A stretch of 39,461 nucleotides of DNA from Prevotella sp. (GCA_017548385.1 JAFZAE010000189.1:1-39461); one strand, 5' to 3'; shown: positions 15,220-25,738, counted from the stretch's first letter. Numbers and translations: made by a program. The notes: generated by a model from the letters alone, not told the origin.

Positions 15220-18200
15220 CTATCCAAGATTACGTCCATGGCAATTCTTGAATTTCTTACCGCTACCGCAGGGACATGGGTCGTTGCGATTTGGCATTTT
15301 CTCCACGCGAATAGGCTGGCGGCGTTGTTGCTGAGCACTCTCACGTGTATCCTGACTGGCTGCAGCCTTCTGATTCTGGTCAACCATCTCATCGCCCTTA
15401 CTCTCTTGGTAACGTTGAGTGTGCTGCTCGGGTGCAGCTTCTTTCACTTCTTGGTCTTGTGCTAACTGAGGAATCTTTCCACGCATCAGCACCTCTGAGA
15501 TACGATTGTTCATATCGTCGACCATGTTGTCGAACAGTTTCACACTCTCAAGTTTGAAGATGAGCAATGGGTCTTTTTGCTCATAGGAGGCATTTTGCAC
15601 ACTGTGGCGCAATTCGTCGAGAAGTCGAAGGTTCTCTTTCCAGCAGTCATCGATGATATGGAGAGAGAGGACTTTCTCAAACTGTTTCACAACCGACTTA
15701 CATTCTGTATCGTAGGCTTCCTTCAGATTACAAGGTATATTCATCATACCTTTACCATCGGTGATGGGCACATTGATACGTTCGTAAATCTGTCCTTGCT
15801 CTTCGTAAACTCTCTTGATAATAGGCCATGAGACAGCGCTGATACGTTCAGTACGACGGGTGAAATTATCCATGGCGACACTGTATGACTGGTCTTCGAG
15901 TTTTTCACGTGAATGCTCCATGAACTCTTCTTTTGTAAATGGACATTCCATCGCAAGTGTCTTGATAAACATTTCCTTACAACCATCATAGTCGTTGTTG
16001 CCGATGATGTTGACAACACGGTCCCAGATGACGTTGGCAATATCCATGCCGATACGTTCACCCATGAGAGCATGGCGGCGTTTCTCGTAGATGACGGTTT
16101 GCTGTTTGTTCATCACGTCGTCGTATTCGAGCAGACGCTTACGCACACCAAAATGGTTCTCTTCCACCTTCTTCTGAGCGCGCTCAAAACTGTTGCTAAT
16201 CATCTTGTGCTCGATACGCTCACCCTCATCTAAGCCTAAGCGGTCCATCATCTTGGCTATACGCTCTGATGCGAACAGTCGCATCAGTTTGTCTTCGAGA
16301 GATACATAGAAAACAGAAGAACCGGGGTCACCCTGACGACCAGAACGACCACGAAGCTGGCGGTCCACACGACGGCTCTCATGACGCTCGGTACCGATAA
16401 TGGCAAGTCCGCCGGCTGCTTTCACCTCAGGTGTAAGCTTGATATCAGTACCACGACCAGCCATGTTGGTGGCAATCGTCACAGCTCCTAGGAGACGTTG
16501 TTCCTCGGTGACCTGCATGGGGTTGATGTCTGCGTATTTCTTTTCTCTTTCCTGGAGCATCTGGTTGTAGCGTATGGCACTCTGTTTGTCAGAGAATGCC
16601 CTCTTGTCTGCAGCAATCCAGACAGTACCCTCAGTAGATTTACCTGCTTGTGCCACGATGTCGGCCTCGCGTTGATGGAGCTTTGCATTAAGCACATTGT
16701 GGGGGATATGGCGCATATTGAGCATACGGGAAAGCAACTCACTGATTTCCACTGAAGTGGTACCGACAAGAGTTGGTCGGCCAATATTGCGCATGTCTTG
16801 TATTTCTTCGATGACGGCATTGTATTTCTCACGTTGTGTCTTATAGACACGGTCGTTCATGTCGTTACGAATCACGGGACGATTGGTCGGAATCTCCACC
16901 ACATCCAATTTATAGATATCCCAGAACTCACCAGCCTCAGTGATGGCGGTACCGGTCATACCAGCAAGTTTGTGGTACATACGGAAATAGTTCTGCAAAG
17001 TAATTGTGGCATATGTCTGTGTGGCAGCCTCCACTTTTACATGCTCTTTAGCCTCCACTGCCTGATGCAAACCATCGCTCCAGCGGCGGCCTTCCATGAT
17101 ACGGCCTGTCTGTTCGTCAACAATTTTCACTTCGCCGTCAATGACCACATACTCATCGTCTTTATTGAACATCGTATAGGCTTTCAGCAATTGTTGCAGC
17201 GTATGAACACGTTCGCTTTGTACGGCATAATGGGCCATCAGTTCATCTTTCTTTGCTACACGATCTTCATCGCTAAGGCCAGTCTCTGCTTCCAACGCCG
17301 ACATTTCTGTGGTAATGTCGGGAAGTACGAACAACTGTGCATCGTTTACCTGTCGGGCAAGCCATTCCACACCCTTGTCGGTGAGGTCGACAGAGTTCAA
17401 CTTCTCATCCACCACAAAGTATAGAGGCTCTATAGCCTCGGGCATGCGGCGGTTGTTGTTTTGCATATATATCTCTTCGGTGGCAAGCATACCCGACTTG
17501 ATACCTTCTTCGGAGAGATATTTAATCAATGCTTTATTCTTTGGTAGTGACTTGTGAGAGCGGTACAGCGAGAGGAAACCTTCCTGAAGTAATTTTTGGT
17601 CGTTGGTTTCACGTCCTTTCGTGATTTTTTGCCGGGCTTCGGCCAAAAATTCAGAGGCTAAGCGACGCTGCACACCCACTAGTTTCTCAACGAGTGGCTG
17701 ATACTCTTCAAACATTTGGTCATCGCCTTTCTCCACGGGACCAGAGATAATCAGAGGAGTACGGGCATCGTCGATAAGCACGGAGTCAACCTCGTCGACG
17801 ATGGCGTAGTTATGGGCACGTTGTACAAGGTCATCGGGAGAGATGGCCATGTTGTCGCGAAGGTAGTCGAAACCAAATTCATTGTTGGTACCAAAGGTGA
17901 TATCTGCTTGATATGCCTTTCGGCGTTCATGTGAGTTGGGGCGGTGCTTGTCTATACAATCCACCGACAAACCATTAAACTCGTAGAGAGGACCCATCCA
18001 TTCGGAGTCGCGCTTGGCAAGATAATCGTTCACTGTCACGACATGGACACCATTGCCGGTAAGGGCATTCAGAAAAACAGGCAAGGTGGCAACGAGGGTT
18101 TTTCCTTCACCTGTGGCCATCTCGGCGATTTTACCTTGATGGAGTACGGCGCCACCGAACAACTGTACATCGTAATGTACCATATCCCATTTCATGTCAT

Positions 18201-18687
18201 TGCCACCTGCCATCCAGTGATTGGAATAGATCGCTTTGTCGTCCTCGATGCGTACAAAATCTTTTGTAGCGGCAAGGTCGCGGTCGAAATCCGTGGCTTG
18301 TACTACGATTTCCTCATTCTCGGCAAATCGACGTGCCGTTTCTTTCACAATACTGAAGGCCACAGGAAGAACCTCTTCGAGCGCCTTCTCGTAAATTTCG
18401 AGAATATCTTTCTCTATCTTGTCTATTTGGTTGAAAATTGGCTCACGCTCGTCGATTGGTGTGTCTTCAATCTTTGACTTTAGCTCAGCCACTTTTTCTT
18501 TTTCTTCCTTGGCAGAGTCCTGCACGTATTTCTGTATTTCTTTCGTGCGGGCACGTAACTGGTCATTGTCCAACTTCTGTATCTCTGGATATGCGGCTTT
18601 CACTTTTTCAACAATAGGTTGAATCAGCTTCATATCGCGAGACGATTTGTTGCCGAACATTGACTGTAAAAAACTTGTTAAACCCAT
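15220..18687 (-). CDS. secA: Preprotein translocase ATPase SecA
   Basis: The 1155-residue protein is the ATPase motor that drives Sec-dependent export through SecYEG. Walker A is ATGEGKT (191-197). The Walker B region reads [25 protein letters not shown] lies in the second ATPase domain, and the C-terminal SEC-C zinc motif is [14 protein letters not shown]. It is about 250 residues longer than E. coli SecA. Walker A is shifted about 90 residues by an N-terminal charged insert (around 55-150), typical of Bacteroidetes SecA. A glutamine-rich linker precedes the zinc motif. It has its own promoter (18729-18760) and the terminator at 15144-15173. Confidence 0.98.
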   Translation of the reverse strand: MGLTSFLQSMFGNKSSRDMKLIQPIVEKVKAAYPEIQKLDNDQLRARTKEIQKYVQDSAKEEKEKVAELKSKIEDTPIDEREPIFNQIDKIEKDILEIYEKALEEVLPVAFSIVKETARRFAENEEIVVQATDFDRDLAATKDFVRIEDDKAIYSNHWMAGGNDMKWDMVHYDVQLFGGAVLHQGKIAEMATGEGKTLVATLPVFLNALTGNGVHVVTVNDYLAKRDSEWMGPLYEFNGLSVDCIDKHRPNSHERRKAYQADITFGTNNEFGFDYLRDNMAISPDDLVQRAHNYAIVDEVDSVLIDDARTPLIISGPVEKGDDQMFEEYQPLVEKLVGVQRRLASEFLAEARQKITKGRETNDQKLLQEGFLSLYRSHKSLPKNKALIKYLSEEGIKSGMLATEEIYMQNNNRRMPEAIEPLYFVVDEKLNSVDLTDKGVEWLARQVNDAQLFVLPDITTEMSALEAETGLSDEDRVAKKDELMAHYAVQSERVHTLQQLLKAYTMFNKDDEYVVIDGEVKIVDEQTGRIMEGRRWSDGLHQAVEAKEHVKVEAATQTYATITLQNYFRMYHKLAGMTGTAITEAGEFWDIYKLDVVEIPTNRPVIRNDMNDRVYKTQREKYNAVIEEIQDMRNIGRPTLVGTTSVEISELLSRMLNMRHIPHNVLNAKLHQREADIVAQAGKSTEGTVWIAADKRAFSDKQSAIRYNQMLQEREKKYADINPMQVTEEQRLLGAVTIATNMAGRGTDIKLTPEVKAAGGLAIIGTERHESRRVDRQLRGRSGRQGDPGSSVFYVSLEDKLMRLFASERIAKMMDRLGLDEGERIEHKMISNSFERAQKKVEENHFGVRKRLLEYDDVMNKQQTVIYEKRRHALMGERIGMDIANVIWDRVVNIIGNNDYDGCKEMFIKTLAMECPFTKEEFMEHSREKLEDQSYSVAMDNFTRRTERISAVSWPIIKRVYEEQGQIYERINVPITDGKGMMNIPCNLKEAYDTECKSVVKQFEKVLSLHIIDDCWKENLRLLDELRHSVQNASYEQKDPLLIFKLESVKLFDNMVDDMNNRISEVLMRGKIPQLAQDQEVKEAAPEQHTQRYQESKGDEMVDQNQKAAASQDTRESAQQQRRQPIRVEKMPNRNDPCPCGSGKKFKNCHGRNLG

Positions 18688-18728
18688 TTTTTGTATATAT
18701 GTTCTATTTTAGTTGTTCAAAAATCGTG

Positions 18729-18760
18729 CAAATTTACGCATTTTTTTCGGATGTCACAAA
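18729..18760 (-). promoter_or_regulatory. Promoter of secA
   Basis: On the minus strand TTTG (18760-18757), a 20-nt spacer and TAAATTTG (18736-18729) match the consensus. The predicted start is near 18725, about 38 nt before the secA ATG. It sits in the 93-bp gap after the DUF4105 gene. Confidence 0.7.
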
Positions 18761-18780
18761 TAATGTGTCGGTTTTTGGAT

Positions 18781-19971
18781 TTATCTATGCTCAAGACGCT
18801 TCTTCAATAAGCCTCGGCTGATACACCTCACTAGCAAAGATAGTGCCAAAATCAACATCCCCTCAGCGTAGCATTGCAGAAAACGCCCGATGAGGAACGC
18901 CACAATCAGAATTGTCCACACCTTCCACCACCAATGAATCTTATGTTGGCAAGCCCGACGAGCCACACTATATGCGAAAATCAGTGTAAGAGGATTCATG
19001 ACGAGAATTTGCAGGTTGAAGTTGACAGTGGGATGGCTGGAAAATATCATCCAAGTAAGGACGAGTCCACATATACCTGTAAGAATCATCAAAATTGTGT
19101 CGTATAGCCAAAACCAACGTTTGCACACAAATTCGAGGGTTGTGACAACTATCGTCAATGCCAGTAGAATAAGCGCACAAATAGAGGGGCGCAACGGGAA
19201 GCCTTTCTCTTGCTCTTGTATGCCAGGGTTAACAACGTAGAATTTATTATTCACCAATTTATCATGGCTGCCATCTGGGCACAACAATTCCAAATGGTCG
19301 AAGTCATTGCTTAAGTTGAAAGGAAGGAACTGGCGTTCTTCGTGTGTAGTGTTCCTATCTGCTTGAAAACCAAGGAGTATGTCGTTTCCCCACCGAGCCC
19401 ATGGATAGTCGGTGTTGTAGTCATGAATCATACTGCGATAGGTCTTGACATCATCTGCCTGTTGGGGCTTTATCAATTCTCTTTCCAAGTTGTTTAGAAG
19501 AATGTCGCGAGCCCGTGTTGTGCAGTTGTCGTAAAAGTAATTATATCGATATTCCCTGTTTTCGGGGAGATAGTTCTCGTGCAAGGCCGCAAGAATCTTC
19601 TCTTTTTCAGCATCTGTCAGATTGAGCACTTGTTGAATGATGCCACTGCCATAATTGCGGTATTCGGAGCAAAAATAACTAAACGGAACAACTCCCATGC
19701 AATAATCGGTGTGTCCTAATGAGAACCGAAGAAAGAAATTAGGAGTATTGAAATCGAATACCCCATAATTAACGGCTATATCTTCGCCTGTACTGAAATT
19801 CTGGACTCGTATGGCCGTATGTCCATATAGGCTGTAAATAGCAGGATGGGGTTCGCATGTGAGCAGACTGATTTCAATGGAATCAGTGGCTTCTGTTGTT
19901 TCACCACGACATTCTGTAGAATGGAAAAATGCTGCTATACAAAGTATAAATGTCAATAATGTCACTTTCAT
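18781..19971 (-). CDS. DUF4105 protein with C-terminal membrane helices
   Basis: The 396-residue protein has an N-terminal signal peptide (about 1-21). The DUF4105 (Lnb N-terminal periplasmic) domain follows at about 30-265, recognised by YSLYGHTAIRV, NYGVFDFNTPNFFLRF and YNYFYDNCTTRARD. The invariant histidine and cysteine suggest a papain-like or NlpC-like catalytic site, though activity is not established. About five hydrophobic helices fill residues 268-390. The domain is thus exported and held at the inner membrane. A -7 box (TAATTTTG, 19983-19976) ends only 4 nt before the ATG, so the mRNA may be leaderless. Confidence 0.85.
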   Translation of the reverse strand: MKVTLLTFILCIAAFFHSTECRGETTEATDSIEISLLTCEPHPAIYSLYGHTAIRVQNFSTGEDIAVNYGVFDFNTPNFFLRFSLGHTDYCMGVVPFSYFCSEYRNYGSGIIQQVLNLTDAEKEKILAALHENYLPENREYRYNYFYDNCTTRARDILLNNLERELIKPQQADDVKTYRSMIHDYNTDYPWARWGNDILLGFQADRNTTHEERQFLPFNLSNDFDHLELLCPDGSHDKLVNNKFYVVNPGIQEQEKGFPLRPSICALILLALTIVVTTLEFVCKRWFWLYDTILMILTGICGLVLTWMIFSSHPTVNFNLQILVMNPLTLIFAYSVARRACQHKIHWWWKVWTILIVAFLIGRFLQCYAEGMLILALSLLVRCISRGLLKKRLEHR

Positions 19972-20048
19972 AATGCAAAATTAACCTAAAAAATCGAATC
20001 TTCATGCTAAATAAGCGAAAAGGTCGCTATTATTTCGTTTTTTTTCAA

Positions 20049-20056
20049 TAATTTTG
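20049..20056 (+). promoter_or_regulatory. -7 box of the outer-membrane protein / lptC operon
   Basis: TAATTTTG lies 57 nt upstream of the chosen start at 20114. The -33 region (TCG at the expected place) is weak. This box and that of the DUF4105 gene (19983-19976) point away from each other. Confidence 0.5.
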
Positions 20057-20113
20057 CAAGCTGTAAATATTCGATATCAATAGCTGTGCTGTATTGGCAC
20101 TATGTTTGGAAAT

Positions 20114-21406
20114 ATGAAAAAAACGTTCTTTTTTGTGCTTGCTTCAGTGATGGTTTTAAATACCATGGCTCAGAGTGGCACTAATTCACCTTATAGTCAG
20201 TATGGTCTGGGTACACAGGCCGACCAGGCGACTGGATTCAGTAGAGGTATGGATGGACTTGGCATCGCATATAGAGATGGAGGCCAACTGAATTTCAAGA
20301 ACCCTGCATCTTATTCAGCTATGGATTCCCTGACATTTGTTTTCGATGTGGGAATGTCTGGCCAACTCACCAATTTTGAGGAAAATGGAAAGCGTATCAA
20401 TGCCAAGAATGCCAATATAGAATATGCTGTGGCTGGATTCAGGGCTTTTAAACATGTTGGAATGAGTTTCGGTATCCTACCATTTACCAATGTAGGTTAC
20501 AATTATTCCAGTACCAGTAAGGTGGGCGACATCAATGCTACAACATACACTAACACCTATAAAGGTAGTGGTGGACTTCACCAAGCATATCTTGGTATCG
20601 GTTGGGAACCATTTAAAGGAGTATCACTCGGTGTGAACGGTTCATATCTATGGGGAAGTTATAACAGGTCGATTGTAAACAGTTATAGTGACGAATACGT
20701 CAATACACTATCAAAATACTATTCTGCGGAAGTGGCCAATTATAAATTGGATGCCGGTTTACAGTTCTCATTTAATTTTTCCAAGAAAACAAATCTGACT
20801 ATTGGTCTGACGTATGGATTGGGGCACAACCTTGGTGCCGATCCCGAATGCAGAGTCATCTCGAGAAATTCACAAACAGCTGTGTCAGATACAGCATTGT
20901 ATGTTTTGAAAGACGGGCTGAAAGTACCTACCACCTTGGGTGCAGGATTGATGCTCAACTTAAAGGGTAAACTAAGGGTCGGTGCTGACTATACCCTGCA
21001 AAAATGGGCAGAAGTGGGATTCCCACAATATGGGGTAGTGGATAACAAACCTTCCTATCAGATTAAGGAGAATTATTTCAAGGACAGACACAAGGTTACC
21101 ATCGGTGGAGAATACTGCAGAAAGCAAGATTCCAGGAAATTTCTGGATAAAGTGAGATATAGAGTTGGTGCTTCATATGCTACACCTTATTTATATATTA
21201 ACGGTGCGGATGGTCCAAAGGAGTTGAGTGTCAGTGCAGGTTTCGGCATTCCTATTGTTAATGCCTGGAATAACCGTTCTACCTTGAATATTAGTGGACA
21301 ATGGGTGAGGCTTGATGCGCCCGGACTATTGAAGGAAAACACTTTCCGTATCAATGTGGGTATCACATTCAACGAGAAGTGGTTTAGTAAGTGGAAAGTG
21401 GAATAA
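20114..21406 (+). CDS. Outer-membrane beta-barrel protein, possibly FadL/OMPP1-like
   Basis: Starting at MKKTFFFVLASVMVLNTMAQ the protein is 430 residues, with a signal peptide of about 20. An upstream in-frame ATG at 20102 would add four residues. The mature part reads as a beta-barrel of alternating strands from TNSPYSQYGLGTQ to a C-terminal GITFNEKWFSKWKVE. The early segment RGMDGLGIAYRDGGQLNFKNPASYSAMDSLTF has the Asn-Pro-Ala-Ser pattern seen in FadL/OMPP1-type proteins. I believe proteins of this kind occur ahead of lptC in other Bacteroidetes. The lptC start lies 10 bp downstream. The transported ligand is unknown. Confidence 0.75.
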   Translation: MKKTFFFVLASVMVLNTMAQSGTNSPYSQYGLGTQADQATGFSRGMDGLGIAYRDGGQLNFKNPASYSAMDSLTFVFDVGMSGQLTNFEENGKRINAKNANIEYAVAGFRAFKHVGMSFGILPFTNVGYNYSSTSKVGDINATTYTNTYKGSGGLHQAYLGIGWEPFKGVSLGVNGSYLWGSYNRSIVNSYSDEYVNTLSKYYSAEVANYKLDAGLQFSFNFSKKTNLTIGLTYGLGHNLGADPECRVISRNSQTAVSDTALYVLKDGLKVPTTLGAGLMLNLKGKLRVGADYTLQKWAEVGFPQYGVVDNKPSYQIKENYFKDRHKVTIGGEYCRKQDSRKFLDKVRYRVGASYATPYLYINGADGPKELSVSAGFGIPIVNAWNNRSTLNISGQWVRLDAPGLLKENTFRINVGITFNEKWFSKWKVE

Positions 21407-21416
21407 CACCACCGAT

Positions 21417-22052
21417 ATGAGGCATATCCTGAGCATCTTGACAGGCGTATTCGCATTCTTTACTTTCTTCGCATGTGAAGAGGGTGTGGAGCATACTGCG
21501 CCTGCCATCTATGAAAAGGATTCTGCATCAGTGATGGTATCCTATGGTGTGAACACACTTATTTCTGACTCGGGAATCACCAAATACCGTATCGTCTCAG
21601 AACAATGGGAGATCAATCAGACCCGACAACCATCACGGTGGATATTTGAAAAAGGAATCTTTTTCGAACAATTCGACCTATCCATGCATATTCAATCATA
21701 TATCCAGGCTGATACGGCGTATTATTACGACGTAATGAGATTATGGGAATTGAGAGGAAGAGTTAGAATACTTACAAAAGCAGGAGTGAAGTTTAGCAGT
21801 GAACAACTCTTTTGGGATGAGCGTACACATGAACTATACTCCAACAAGTTCTCTCATCTTATAACGCCCGACAAGGAGTTACAAGGAAATAGGTTCAGAA
21901 GTGATGAGAGGATGACAAAATACTCTGTGACATATACGAAAGGGTATTTTGACAAAGCAGAATTAGATAATTCAAAAGATAAGAGCCCCAAGGCTAAGAC
22001 AGATACTGTTAGGCATTTTGGAAGGCAACCGGCACAACCCCGTAGAAAATGA
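21417..22052 (+). CDS. lptC: LPS export protein LptC, lipoprotein form
   Basis: I take the ATG at 21417 rather than the longer frame at 21354, because it gives a clean lipoprotein signal ending FFAC (C20) and does not overlap the previous gene. The 211-residue product has the LptC pattern: SDSGITKYRIVSEQWEINQ, then EKGIFFEQFD, DTAYYY, LRGRVRILTKAGVKFSSEQLFWDE and ELYSNKFSHLITPD. LptC links the LptB2FG ABC transporter to the LptA bridge in moving LPS to the outer membrane. The C-terminal tail is basic and proline-rich. Spacing to its neighbours is 10 and 13 bp. Confidence 0.9.
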   Translation: MRHILSILTGVFAFFTFFACEEGVEHTAPAIYEKDSASVMVSYGVNTLISDSGITKYRIVSEQWEINQTRQPSRWIFEKGIFFEQFDLSMHIQSYIQADTAYYYDVMRLWELRGRVRILTKAGVKFSSEQLFWDERTHELYSNKFSHLITPDKELQGNRFRSDERMTKYSVTYTKGYFDKAELDNSKDKSPKAKTDTVRHFGRQPAQPRRK

Positions 22053-22065
22053 CAAGTCGTAGCTT

Positions 22066-23331
22066 ATGAACGTTACACTCATTATCGGTATATTGATAAC
22101 GATGGCATTCTCTGCATTCTTCTCAGGAATGGAGATTGCCTTTGTGGCCAGTAACCGTATGCTTGCGGAAATGGATAAGGAAAAAAGGGGGGTGTCGCAA
22201 AAATGTATCGCATTCTTTTATCAGCATCCTAATACCTTTGTGAGTACCATGCTTGTGGGGAATAACATATCATTGGTAGTATATGGTATTCTAATCGCAA
22301 GGCTTTTCGACACTACAATCTTCGCTGAATACTCCCCTGGATTCACTGTGCCGGCCGACACGATCCTCTCTACGGTTATAGTACTTTTTACGGGTGAGTT
22401 CCTGCCCAAGACACTATTTAAGAATCTCCCCAACAAACTACTAAACATCTTCGCCGTACCAGCATATATCTGCTATGTGTTGTTATGGCCTGTGTCGAAA
22501 TTCGCCACCTTCCTCTCAAAAATCCTTTTGAGACTGGTGGGCGTTAAAATGAATAAGGAAAAAGAGGATGAATTATTCTCAAAGGTTGACTTAGACTATC
22601 TTGTACAGTCGAGTATCGATAATGCCACGAATGAGGATGACATCGACGATGAGGTTAAGATTTTCCAGAATGCACTTGAATTTTCTGAGATAAAAGTGCG
22701 TGACTGTATGATTCCACGTACTGAGATTGATGCAGTGCCAGAGAATTGCGACATCAATGAACTCAATCAGAAATTTGTAGAGAGTGGTCATTCAAAGATT
22801 ATCGTTTACCAAGGTGACATCGATCATATCATAGGGTATATACATTCATCAGAAATGTTCAGAAAACCCAAAAACTGGATTGATGACTTGCGTACGATGC
22901 CTTTTGTTCCCGAGACCATGGCTGCCCATAAGATGATGAAAATCTTTATGCAACAGAAGAAAAGCATAGCTGTTGTGATAGATGAGTTCGGTGGGACTAG
23001 TGGCATCGTATCTCTTGAGGATATAGTGGAAGAAATTTTTGGTGAAATTGAGGATGAGCACGACAACGTCAACTATGTCGCTAAGAAAACGGGTGACAAT
23101 GAGTACCTTCTCTCAGCAAGACTTGAAATTGACAAAGTCAATGAAATGTTCGATCTCAACCTTCCCGAGAGTGATGAATATATGACCATAGGTGGGCTTA
23201 TCCTGCACTATTATCAGAGTTTTCCGAAACTTAACGAAATAGTCACCTTCGACAAATTCCAGTTCAAAATTATAAAGAATACAATGACGAAAATTGAGTT
23301 GGTCAAGCTAAAAGTAGCTGAAAAAGCATAA
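22066..23331 (+). CDS. CorC/HlyC-like CNNM-CBS membrane protein
   Basis: The 421-residue protein has an N-terminal CNNM (DUF21) membrane domain (about 1-190, several helices). A CBS-domain pair (about 205-330) follows, including VRDCMIPRTEIDAVP and VIDEFGGTSGIVSLEDIVEEIFGEIEDEHD. A C-terminal CorC/HlyC domain covers about 345-421. The family includes Mg2+ exporters of the CorC type and, in Bacteroidetes, GldE, so the exact subtype is uncertain. It begins 13 bp after lptC and is followed by ppiD under an additional promoter. Confidence 0.93.
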   Translation: MNVTLIIGILITMAFSAFFSGMEIAFVASNRMLAEMDKEKRGVSQKCIAFFYQHPNTFVSTMLVGNNISLVVYGILIARLFDTTIFAEYSPGFTVPADTILSTVIVLFTGEFLPKTLFKNLPNKLLNIFAVPAYICYVLLWPVSKFATFLSKILLRLVGVKMNKEKEDELFSKVDLDYLVQSSIDNATNEDDIDDEVKIFQNALEFSEIKVRDCMIPRTEIDAVPENCDINELNQKFVESGHSKIIVYQGDIDHIIGYIHSSEMFRKPKNWIDDLRTMPFVPETMAAHKMMKIFMQQKKSIAVVIDEFGGTSGIVSLEDIVEEIFGEIEDEHDNVNYVAKKTGDNEYLLSARLEIDKVNEMFDLNLPESDEYMTIGGLILHYYQSFPKLNEIVTFDKFQFKIIKNTMTKIELVKLKVAEKA

Positions 23332-23345
23332 TTTTCATCCGAAAA

Positions 23346-23377
23346 TTGTGCTATTTAACTTTTTCTTTGTAATTTTG
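23346..23377 (+). promoter_or_regulatory. Promoter of ppiD
   Basis: TTG (23346-23348), a 21-nt spacer and TAATTTTG (23370-23377) resemble the consensus with a slightly long spacer. The leader would be about 75 nt. Confidence 0.6.
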
Positions 23378-23454
23378 TACGCATTTTTGGAAAAGTGCAT
23401 TTTAAGAAAGATTAATAGAGTAGAAAAAACAAAATAATAAATATTTAATAAGTA

Positions 23455-25623
23455 ATGGCAGCATTAGGAAAAATTAGAAGTAAAGGTGTATTCCTTATCA
23501 TTATCATTGGTCTAGGCCTTTTTGGTTTCATTGCCGGCGATATGTTCCGTTCATGTGAATCGACAAATAGGGCGGCAAGCAACAGGGCAGCAGTTATTTT
23601 TGGAGATAAAATTGACAAACCAGCCTACGCTGAGTATGTTGATAAGTATGTCAAGGCTAATCAGGTGCTTTATCAGAGAATGGGTAGGCAGGTAAATGAG
23701 GAGCAATTAAGAGATGAAGCATGGGCTTCATATAAGCAATACAAGTTAATCGAGCACGAATGTAATGAATTGGGAATGACCGTTACGGATCAGGAACTTT
23801 CCGACCTTATGGCAAAAGGTGAGAGCCAATTGCTGCAGCCTTTCATGGCATTTGGATTTGTTGATGAAACTGGAAGAAAATTCAGCTTCCAGGATTACAA
23901 AACATTCATGAAACAGAAGGGTGGCCAAAATGGTGAGAACTTAGAAGCCTATGAGCTATTGCTTTTCTATGAGAAAGAATTGAAAAAGCAGATGCTGATG
24001 GAGAAATACCAAACACTTGCCATGTCATGTGTTTTGCAGAATCCCTATGAAAGTCAGTTTGCATTTGATGCTGTGAATACAGAGAGCGACGTACAGTTGG
24101 CATACATTGACTATAACACGATTAAAGACGATGCAGTACAATGTAATGAGAGTGAACTGAAGGCTAAATACGATCAATTGAAGAAGAATTTCTATCTTCC
24201 TGCCGAGACAAGGTCGGTGGAGGTGTTCTATTTGACAAAACAACCTACAGAAGCTGACCGTAACAATCTTAACAACAACATGCTGAAAATTGCTGAGGCA
24301 TTAAGAACTTCAGTAAATACTGACAGTGTCGTCAGAAAAAACAAAGGTAAGAGCTATGGTGTGTTCGTCTCTGATAAAGCATTTAATTCATATCCACAGT
24401 TGAAGTCTAAGATCGATTCTCTTCCTGTAGGTGGTGTGGCTGGTCCCGTCATTGATAGAAATATGGAAGGAAAGCAAGTCTACAGTGTAGTGAAACTACT
24501 GGGTAAGACAGCGAAAGCAGACTCCATTGAATTCAGGGGAATCGCTTTGGTTGAAGAACGAAATGTTGCTAAAGGAAAGAAGAACTCAACAGCTGATAGC
24601 ATTGTAAATGTCCTCAAGAATGGAGGTAATTTTGAAGAACTGGCACAAAAATTTGGTCAGGAAGGACAGACTCAGTGGAATACAACAATACCATATGAGA
24701 ACTACGATGGTCTCACAAACGAGTATAGAGATTTTCTCCATTTGCTTGATGAGATGAGTGTCAATGAGGTGAGAACTTTTGCTCCTCAGGATGGTTCCAT
24801 TCAGATTATTCAGGTGATGAACAAGAAGAATGTCACGCCAATGTATGATGTGGCTATCGTTCGTGAAGAGCTAGATTGCTCTGATGAGACAATCAATGAA
24901 ATCGATGCAAGATTCAACAAATTCTTGGCAGACAATCAGACAGAGGCTGACTTAAAGAAGAATGCCGAGAAGTTTGGTATTGAAAGAATGGATTTGGCAC
25001 AGTTGGATACTGATAAGAATGGTATTTGTTATGATGGAAGAAATGTAATTCCCCATTCTGATGATGCCTTGAGATGGGTGTTCTCTGCCAAAGAGAATGA
25101 TATTTCAAACATTTTCTCATGTGGCCAAAATAATGAACTGCTGTTAGCAATTGTTCTGACAGGCATTAATGAAAAAGGATACCAGACTTTGGATAACCCA
25201 AGTGTGAAGAACTTTGTAACTGCTTTGGTAAAGAGAGACAAAAAAGCAGAGCAAATCATTGCTTCACTCAAAGATGTGAAGACTATTGAGGCAGCAAAAG
25301 CCAAAAACGCTATTGTGATGGATACAGAGCACGTGACATTGGGAAGTCCTATTTCCAACTTACCAGGTAATGAGCCTGCACTCAACGGTGCAATTGCCAA
25401 GACACAGGTAGGAAAATTCTCATCACATCCTATTGTTGGAAATAATGCAGTTTATGTGTTCAAAGTAAATGACAGACGTACGTTGAACCTGGATGAGCAG
25501 AGAAAACAACAGATTGCTCAAGAGGTGATGCAAAAGAATATTAGATATCTGAGAAGCGCAGGCTTCAGTGATATTGAGAAAAATGCAGATATTGAGGATA
25601 ACAGAAATCTGCACCAAAACTGA
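23455..25623 (+). CDS. ppiD: PpiD-like membrane-anchored SurA/parvulin-type foldase
   Basis: The 722-residue protein opens with the PpiD signature: a short cytoplasmic start (MAALGKIRSKG), one membrane helix (about 12-28, FLIIIIGLGLFGFIAG) and a SurA-like N-terminal chaperone region. A parvulin-type domain falls at about 350-465 (FRGIALVEE, GGNFEELAQKFGQEGQ). The C-terminal part repeats chaperone-like helices. PpiD helps fold exported proteins leaving SecYEG at the periplasmic face. The family often has a weak or inactive isomerase site, and I cannot verify activity here. It sits next to lptC and the CorC-like gene and has its own terminator. Confidence 0.9.
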   Translation: MAALGKIRSKGVFLIIIIGLGLFGFIAGDMFRSCESTNRAASNRAAVIFGDKIDKPAYAEYVDKYVKANQVLYQRMGRQVNEEQLRDEAWASYKQYKLIEHECNELGMTVTDQELSDLMAKGESQLLQPFMAFGFVDETGRKFSFQDYKTFMKQKGGQNGENLEAYELLLFYEKELKKQMLMEKYQTLAMSCVLQNPYESQFAFDAVNTESDVQLAYIDYNTIKDDAVQCNESELKAKYDQLKKNFYLPAETRSVEVFYLTKQPTEADRNNLNNNMLKIAEALRTSVNTDSVVRKNKGKSYGVFVSDKAFNSYPQLKSKIDSLPVGGVAGPVIDRNMEGKQVYSVVKLLGKTAKADSIEFRGIALVEERNVAKGKKNSTADSIVNVLKNGGNFEELAQKFGQEGQTQWNTTIPYENYDGLTNEYRDFLHLLDEMSVNEVRTFAPQDGSIQIIQVMNKKNVTPMYDVAIVREELDCSDETINEIDARFNKFLADNQTEADLKKNAEKFGIERMDLAQLDTDKNGICYDGRNVIPHSDDALRWVFSAKENDISNIFSCGQNNELLLAIVLTGINEKGYQTLDNPSVKNFVTALVKRDKKAEQIIASLKDVKTIEAAKAKNAIVMDTEHVTLGSPISNLPGNEPALNGAIAKTQVGKFSSHPIVGNNAVYVFKVNDRRTLNLDEQRKQQIAQEVMQKNIRYLRSAGFSDIEKNADIEDNRNLHQN

Positions 25624-25644
25624 TACATCCATTAAAAAAAATAG

Positions 25645-25677
25645 AGGGATTTCCCTATTAGGGAAGTCCCTTTTTTT
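25645..25677 (+). terminator. Rho-independent terminator of ppiD
   Basis: AGGGATTTCCC pairs with GGGAAGTCCCT (11 bp, one G-T) around a TATTA loop, followed directly by a run of seven T. Confidence 0.92.
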
Positions 25678-25738
25678 AAAAGTGGTTATTGGCATTATTC
25701 GTATAGAGAACACTGTGATTTTATAATTTATTAGACAT

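Noticed and set aside
16798..17424. A 208-residue plus-strand frame opposite secA
   Set aside because: It lies wholly antisense to the strongly conserved secA gene, has no recognisable domain or promoter, and mirrors secA codon pattern.
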